NCBI GenBank assembly: GCA_013350335.1
Contig: CM023542.1
Span: 7,426,025 to 7,490,024, forward strand
Source: Chimonanthus salicifolius
Taxonomy: Eukaryota; Streptophyta; Magnoliopsida; Laurales; Calycanthaceae
Direction of reading: 5' to 3'
Length of the DNA stretch: 64,000 bases
In this document: positions 59,201 to 64,000 of the stretch, piece by piece
Position numbering within the stretch: the stretch's first letter is position 1
Layout of the letters: the number at the start of each line of letters is the position of its first letter
Notes under the pieces: model-generated
The model's input: only the letters and a program-made list of their open reading frames with translations
Told to the model about the DNA's origin: nothing
Databases searched by the model: none
Position numbers and translations under genes: made by a program

Positions 59201-60877
59201 CTAGTAATTTGTATCAATCTAAATAATCAACTACTAACTTCTACATGAACCATGTAATGCCCAAAAAAAGATGCAACTAATGGCTTAGCAGTTATATTTG
59301 GATTGAAGGGATTCATGTACAACATTAACAAAATTTGTAGGATAAAAGAATCCATTCTAGAGTTGTTTCAAAAAAATACACAGCAAGAAAGTCAAACATG
59401 TTATTTCTTTCCTCCATCCCTTTAAAAGAAAGTAGCTTGGTCCAAATTTAACAATTATTAACATTCACTTTTCTTTTCCCTCTAGAAATGGTAAAATAAC
59501 TCATCATTGAGAGAGAGAGAGAAGGGAAAAAGGTAAAATGATTCACACCCAAAACCTTGAAAGTTGCATGGTAAGCACTAAAAATTGTGCCACAAGCTCT
59601 TGTCAATGCCAATATTGGCATTTATGATGTTTCTTTGAGTGTAGACTAGCTTTTTTTAATTTGAATGAAATAAATAACAAATCCAAGGTATCATTCAATA
59701 ATAATAATAATAACAACAAGAACGACAATGCCAAAGTTTCTCAGAACACAAATGGTTTCTCATCTAATTTCAGTGGAAAAGTTACATGACGAAGTGTCTC
59801 ACTTCAGCTGGTAATGGACCTGAGCACAGCCAATGCCCAAATCACCTGACCAGTTTGTTCAAGATTCATGCAAGTGGCTGGGCTTGGGACTGACTACTGA
59901 CCTGGTTTATTGAACAGAAACACTCAAGCTTGAAGCCCATCACACTCTAGTAGGCCTGCTAGTTTACATAAATTGTATAAAGATACTTTTCAGAAAAAAA
60001 AAAATTGTTTGCAGATCTCCATGTAATAAAAAAATGCATATAACTTTTTGTAGAATTACACATTTGGTTCCTTCAGGCACAAAAGCAATACTTATCCCTA
60101 CAAAAATTATGTAAACACCTCCTTATAAATCCTTTATTGTGCAAATAGAGATTTAAAATGTATTAATGGGTCAAGGTCAAGTAATTCTTAAACAAGTGAG
60201 CTTGTGCTTGTGTATACAAAGTTTGGGTGCAAAAACAAACTTTGTATTGCTTTTTTGTACCCTGACAATATTTTGCAAGGAACATACAATTAAGAACCTG
60301 GGCAGCAAAAACAATTTTAAAAAATAATTAAAAAAAGACTAATGCCAACATTGCTAACAAATGAGTCCTCTAAATGATAGAAGACAAATTTTGTCATAAC
60401 AGCAGTACTGCAGTAGCACTAGCTAATGCTTTTGAGAGAGAGAGATAACTTGCTGACGTCCAAACAAAAAAGGAAAAAAGAAAAGAAAAGAAAGATGCTT
60501 AGTATCATACAGTTGCACATTAACCGTTTGTGATCCCAAGCATTATAGCCACAATAACAAATAAATGAATGTCTCCAATAGAGCAACCAGTGTCAACTAA
60601 CTGAATAGAGTAGTCTTGCACAAACCTGGCCATCAGCAGCAGAGGTTATTATGCATCGATCATCGGTGAATGGCATGACCCTAGCCTGAAAGACATTGTT
60701 TTCATGTCCAGAAGGATATGAGAATGTTCTTTTTTTTGTTGCCCAGTTCCAAAATATGATTTGCTTGTCATCAGAACCTGAGACCAGAAGGTCACCTGTG
60801 GGGTTGAAATGAACAGTATTCACACAACCATCATGACCTTCTAACTTCCCATACAAATCAATATGCTTCAGAAGTAC
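47232..60877 (-). CDS. DCAF8-type WD40 protein, likely CUL4-DDB1 substrate receptor; first exon not seen
   Basis: Four exons in transcript order: 60626-60877, 49118-49261, 47987-48667, 47232-47480, all phase 0 with GT-AG introns; 441 residues plus a missing start of perhaps 35-40. Seen: [20 protein letters not shown] and [12 protein letters not shown] (first WD repeat), then [36 protein letters not shown] across an exon junction, [63 protein letters not shown], and a C-terminal [17 protein letters not shown] with an acidic tail. HFDLR and VYDIR fit the WDxR-type box by which such proteins dock on DDB1. The family acts as substrate adaptors of nuclear CUL4 ubiquitin ligases; the target is unknown. 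It resembles the Arabidopsis At4g35140 group. The 11.4-kb intron after the first visible exon is packed with LINEs running the other way. Confidence 0.88.
49515..49930 (+). mobile_element. LINE reverse-transcriptase shards, partly repeated in tandem
   Basis: IKKAFDRIN at about 49520 matches the RT motif around its catalytic Asp (here D of F-D-R). FINGSPQ-type segments, which match the LINE 'VLVNGSP..GFF' region, occur three times near 49655, 49765 and 49845; the last continues as [10 protein letters not shown]. Units of about 110 bases (from 49589 and 49700) are near-duplicates. Heavily broken. Confidence 0.6.
50058..51030 (-). mobile_element. Non-autonomous retroposon, GC-rich with A tail
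   Basis: Read on the minus strand it has a GC/CT-rich body of about 900 bases and ends TTATTAATATATGAACC, ATTT, A run at about 50060. The tail is like a LINE or SINE end, but the body carries no reverse transcriptase. A minus-strand frame at 50380-50784 is Ser/Pro-rich and has no resemblance I know. No clear target duplication. Confidence 0.4.
51578..52550 (+). mobile_element. LINE copy A: zinc-finger and RNase H part, decayed
   Basis: In shifting frames: [10 protein letters not shown] (zf-RVT type, about 51735), [11 protein letters not shown] (about 51925), then the RNase H start [20 protein letters not shown] at about 52140, [27 protein letters not shown] and GVADYFTK. The RNase H acidic residues D (NVDG), E (SELL) and D (EGDS) are still present, but stops and frameshifts break the chain. 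No A tail was found. Confidence 0.7.
52940..55820 (+). mobile_element. LINE copy B: reverse transcriptase to 3' end, decayed
   Basis: Segments in order: [13 protein letters not shown] (about 53075), [16 protein letters not shown] (about 53275), [12 protein letters not shown] (about 53705), [18 protein letters not shown] (about 53835), [18 protein letters not shown] (about 54000, where the catalytic YADD/FADD position reads IEDT), [24 protein letters not shown] (zf-RVT region, about 55190), and an A tail at about 55808-55820. Many stops. At 54733-54812 a stretch GGCATTTGGTTCC...A-run is repeated three times. Confidence 0.75.
55894..57052 (+). mobile_element. LINE copy C: zinc finger plus RNase H, 13-bp target duplication
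   Basis: 5'-truncated, ending with an A tail at about 57039. ATAATGATTAAAC flanks it at 55881-55893 and 57053-57065. Nearly intact C-terminal coding: [35 protein letters not shown] (zf-RVT), [14 protein letters not shown], then RNase H with [45 protein letters not shown] and [13 protein letters not shown]. Only a few stops (about 56090 and 56653), so this is the youngest LINE in the window. Confidence 0.88.
57066..58049. other. Intron sequence of the WD40 gene
   Basis: No gene recognised. AT-rich toward 58000; nothing repeated could be delimited. Confidence 0.5.
58050..58800 (-). mobile_element. Possible LTR fragment
   Basis: On the minus strand CATTATATATATGATGTAAC at about 58590 looks like a TATA box and transcript start, followed by ATCAATGAAAAAAAC and then a pyrimidine-rich stretch (about 58200-58440) with short repeated CAGACC/TGTCC words. 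No ends or duplication found. Confidence 0.3.
59006..59093. repeat. 49-bp tandem duplication
   Basis: GATTAGGTCACTCTCATTTT and its following TTACACAAAGGCAC occur twice, starting at 59006 and 59055, with one difference in the first bases. Recent. Confidence 0.85.
59094..60625. other. Intron sequence of the WD40 gene
   Basis: Nothing recognised beyond short GA tracts near 59510 and 60435 and an ATA run near 59700. Confidence 0.5.
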
Positions 60878-62934
60878 CTTATCACAAATGACAACAGAAT
60901 AAGCAAATCAAATATTTCCAATCATGTCAATAAATATTGTAAGGCTTTAATTTTACAGTAGGCATTCATTTTTATATTGATGAGGACTAAGAATCAGATC
61001 TACATTTACCTCATGAAAATAGATATGGTATAATTTCCAAGCAAACACAGACACAGACACAGACACCAGAAACAAAAAAACGCCAAAGATGAGACCATTC
61101 ATAGAATTTTAGTTCTACCTCCAAAGTGTTGGGGGGAGAAAACCCTTTTCATGATACAATGCTAGAAGCACCCAACCACCACAAGCCATTAACTAACTTT
61201 GCTAGTCAACCCTTTGTATGGTATCCATAATTGTGATCTTCACATGGTTTCTCCTAAAAAAGGTGTCATCAATTCGTCAAGTCCCTCTAGTTCCCAAAAA
61301 TGGTATCCTTCTAAAATAGGACAAATAACTTGTTTCATACATCCAAGACATGTATAATTATGCAACATCTATAACTCCAATATATTATATATAACCAATT
61401 CAAACTTTCCATACTTGTTCCACGTATCATCAACCTTACCCACAAAATCCTACGTAGTACCGATGTTGGCTTCCTAGTGGAAATTATAGATCTAACCTCA
61501 GTCCCTCTACAGAAGAGAGTGCCTTTTTTAGAATTGAGTAGAAAATGAATGGTAAAAGCTCTTCATACGATTGGAGATTTACCCCTTATTGAGAAAAGAA
61601 AAGTAATTTACATGAGAGATTGATCATAGCTATTACCGATTTCCTGAAGTAGTGGTGGGGGTGGGGACAAAGAGAGAGCATGTTGGAACTCCCAGTTACC
61701 CACACAATCAAATCTAACCAGCAAACATATGTTGCCTTCCATATTTTAAAATAGAGCATACTTGCCAACATTCCAAAGATTCTAGATAAGAAATCAACCA
61801 TAACCTTGAAAAAAATTATTGAAAGAATTTTAGAGAAAACAAAATATTTTGAAATAAATTTGATTGTTGATAACAATCGTAAAGCATGAAACATGAACAA
61901 AATATTACTTAACTAATTAAAGTTTTAGTAAGGAGAAAACAACAGCTCTTGAGTACTGAAAGTTCTGTTACAGAGAAACAAAAGGTAGAAGCTAAGAAAC
62001 TAAGGCAAAACATGAATAAGAAAACAACGATTGGAGCACAGTCTCTGGGAATATACATTAGAAAGATACTTCTGGGCAGATTTTTGTAATTCAATCTACA
62101 GATGCTGTATGAGCTTCCATAAAATGGTTCAAGATCTGATTGGTGTGAATCTTTTTTTATGGAGATTAAACTTCATAAATTCCCATTTCCAAATAAAATT
62201 AATTCATTCAATCAGTTCAGTCACCATTCATCTATTCAATTCCAACTATCAATTTGTTAGACAGCGTCTTCAAATTATTGACTCATCATCAAGAAACACA
62301 TCAACCCTTCCTGTTTCATTTTTTTCATCAGATATGAAAAGCTGTGTTTTCGGTGCTTCAGATGCAAATCCATCCATGATATTTCAGAAGCATACATGGA
62401 ATGGAAATGGTGAACTAAGAGAAACGAAGAAGTGCATTGGGTGAATTAAGAGTCCATTAGTTCACAAGTTGGATCCACTGAACTTGTGGCAATCTGCAAA
62501 TGATTAGAAACCTTGTTACAATTTGGTTCACTCAATATGTACTAGACAAAGAGTTGTAACAAATCCAGCAGCTAAATCAATTGAAGAACACAAAACTTCA
62601 CCAAGGATTGCTAACTAAGGTACCTCAAATATTGAATATCCACACCACTTCCATATGGTGAAATCTTATAAAAAAAAAAGAAGAACAGTTTGATTATCCC
62701 ACCAGCTTAACTCATGCTACCCCACTCAAATCACTTCCGAGTCTCACTCTTGCTCCTACTTCATTGAATAGGATCTTACTTTAGCATAGTGCTCCACTTA
62801 AGTTAGCCCCTGTGCAGTCAATAAAATTGGATGGCTCACAATACCCATTCATTGGACTGGGAAGTGGTATTCTAAGGGGTGAATTGCCACAACCAAATGA
62901 AATTCCAGAGGCCACTGATTGGAATGTGTCTGTC

Positions 62935-63015
<81 letters not shown>

Positions 63016-64000
63016 AACAATTCTCATGAAACTTTCATGCAAACTTTAGTTTGTGGGGCTCATATAAGATCTAATGGATCCAATTCTCTCCCCACACCCA
63101 CCTACTCTCCGTAAATTGCACTTGTATCTAATTTGACACCAATTTGACTTTTAAAGCTCGTTTCTCTAACTCAATGAACTTCTACCGTTAAATAAATGTG
63201 AAATTTTAGGGACCTTAAAAAACATAACTTCTCCCATCTAATCAAGATAAAATTTTATTGCTGCCATATACAAGCCAAGAATTTTCAAACTCACCCATCC
63301 GTGTTGACACCAATATTTGACAAGATACCATATTTGTGTTTTGTACCATCTACCATCTCTTTGATAAAGAAAATAGTAAGGGTGGCATTCCTTTGTCAGA
63401 AACATGCGCTCCAAATGAGCGTCATAAGAACACCCTACTTAAGAATGATTTGGTGCCTTTTCATTCATGGGACAAGTATTGCGGCTGTTGCTGCCACAGC
63501 AGTGGTGACTAAAGTCTGGTCTGTAACCAATGGATCACGCCAACAATCATACTGTACCAATTGAATTTCTTTTCTACCGCAGCACCCATATGTCACTCAT
63601 CTGACGGTTGAGGTCAGATTATCTGACCCACTGAAGTCTTTCCACTCCGTGGATGCAATTCAGTGAGACCCACCAAAAATAATGCTGCACCAATCTAATT
63701 GGAACCCATGCTCAATTCCTAAGTTAGATCCCTCCCTTATCAGTTCTAACAAAATCTCGATAACACAACTTCGAATCTACCAACAGATTCAGATCATCCA
63801 AAAACCCCCAACACGAATCCTCAAAAGGGAAGATAAGGTACTTTCCTTCAGGGAAAAAATCACCACTTTGAACTACAAATAATAATACGTTTAACAATTA
63901 GAGTTCGCGATAGCGTGTCGGGAAAGTATCCTCTTCATGCATCTAAACAGAGTCAAATTGACTGCGAGGAATTCTTAAATTTGAAAAAGAAGAAGAAGAA
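60878..64000. other. Upstream intron or 5' region of the WD40 gene
   Basis: Expected to lie between the unseen first exon and the first visible one, so most is probably intron. I searched the minus strand for a short exon ending ...ASE before a GT and found none convincing. At 63760-63840 the minus strand is GT-rich and looks like a leader, but no matching start codon follows. Otherwise no gene. Confidence 0.45.
62938..63012. repeat. TA dinucleotide microsatellite
   Basis: About 37 uninterrupted TA units. A plus-strand open frame (…YIYIYI…) across it is an artefact of the repeat. Confidence 0.95.

Noticed and set aside
62031..62444. 137-codon plus-strand open frame, and a minus-strand G-F-A-S-E match as a possible WD40 start exon
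   Set aside because: The plus frame has no recognisable family. On the minus strand the A-S-E is followed by GC, not a GT donor, and the preceding residues do not fit the family.
62812..63114. 100-codon plus-strand frame with a YIYIYI tract
   Set aside because: Created by the TA microsatellite; no conserved residues on either side.

Overview
This window is nuclear DNA from a flowering plant. The evidence is three plant-type, intron-split genes, an exact miR172 target site, AT-rich spacers, and a dense load of LTR, LINE, SINE and foldback transposons. I cannot name the species from sequence alone.

Layout. (1) 1-2047: decayed copia-like retrotransposon and foldback elements. (2) 2186-7141 (+): cytosolic ribosomal protein uL4 (RPL4) in three exons, behind a ribosomal-type promoter with two G-boxes, a TATA box and telo-boxes; its second exon carries three single-base additions. 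(3) 7270-27180: a 20-kb transposon field with hAT-like foldback elements, a Stowaway-like MITE, SINEs, and a nested pair of solo LTRs at 18688-24545. (4) 27880-33071 (+): a euAP2/TOE-type transcription factor in ten exons with two AP2 domains, an LDLNL repression motif and a miR172 site. Its first intron is built from about six decayed copies of one repeat. (5) 33362-46990: AT-rich spacer with more foldback elements, a SINE and LINE ends. (6) 47232-60877 (-): a DCAF8-type WD40 protein, a likely CUL4-DDB1 substrate receptor, in four visible exons. Its 11.4-kb intron is filled with LINE copies in the antisense direction, one (55894-57052) with a clean 13-bp target duplication. The exon with its start codon was not found and probably lies upstream, perhaps beyond 64000. 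(7) 60878-64000: intron or upstream sequence with a 75-bp TA repeat.

The three genes have unrelated jobs (translation, developmental timing and floral identity, ubiquitin ligase targeting) and form no cluster. The less ordinary content is the repeat biology: several families of short CpG-rich near-palindromic elements (cores TATCGGCCGATA and CTCGGGTCGGG), four of whose copies sit between 8-bp or nearly 8-bp target duplications as hAT elements do, and a hairpin array inside an LTR whose stems vary between copies but keep pairing.
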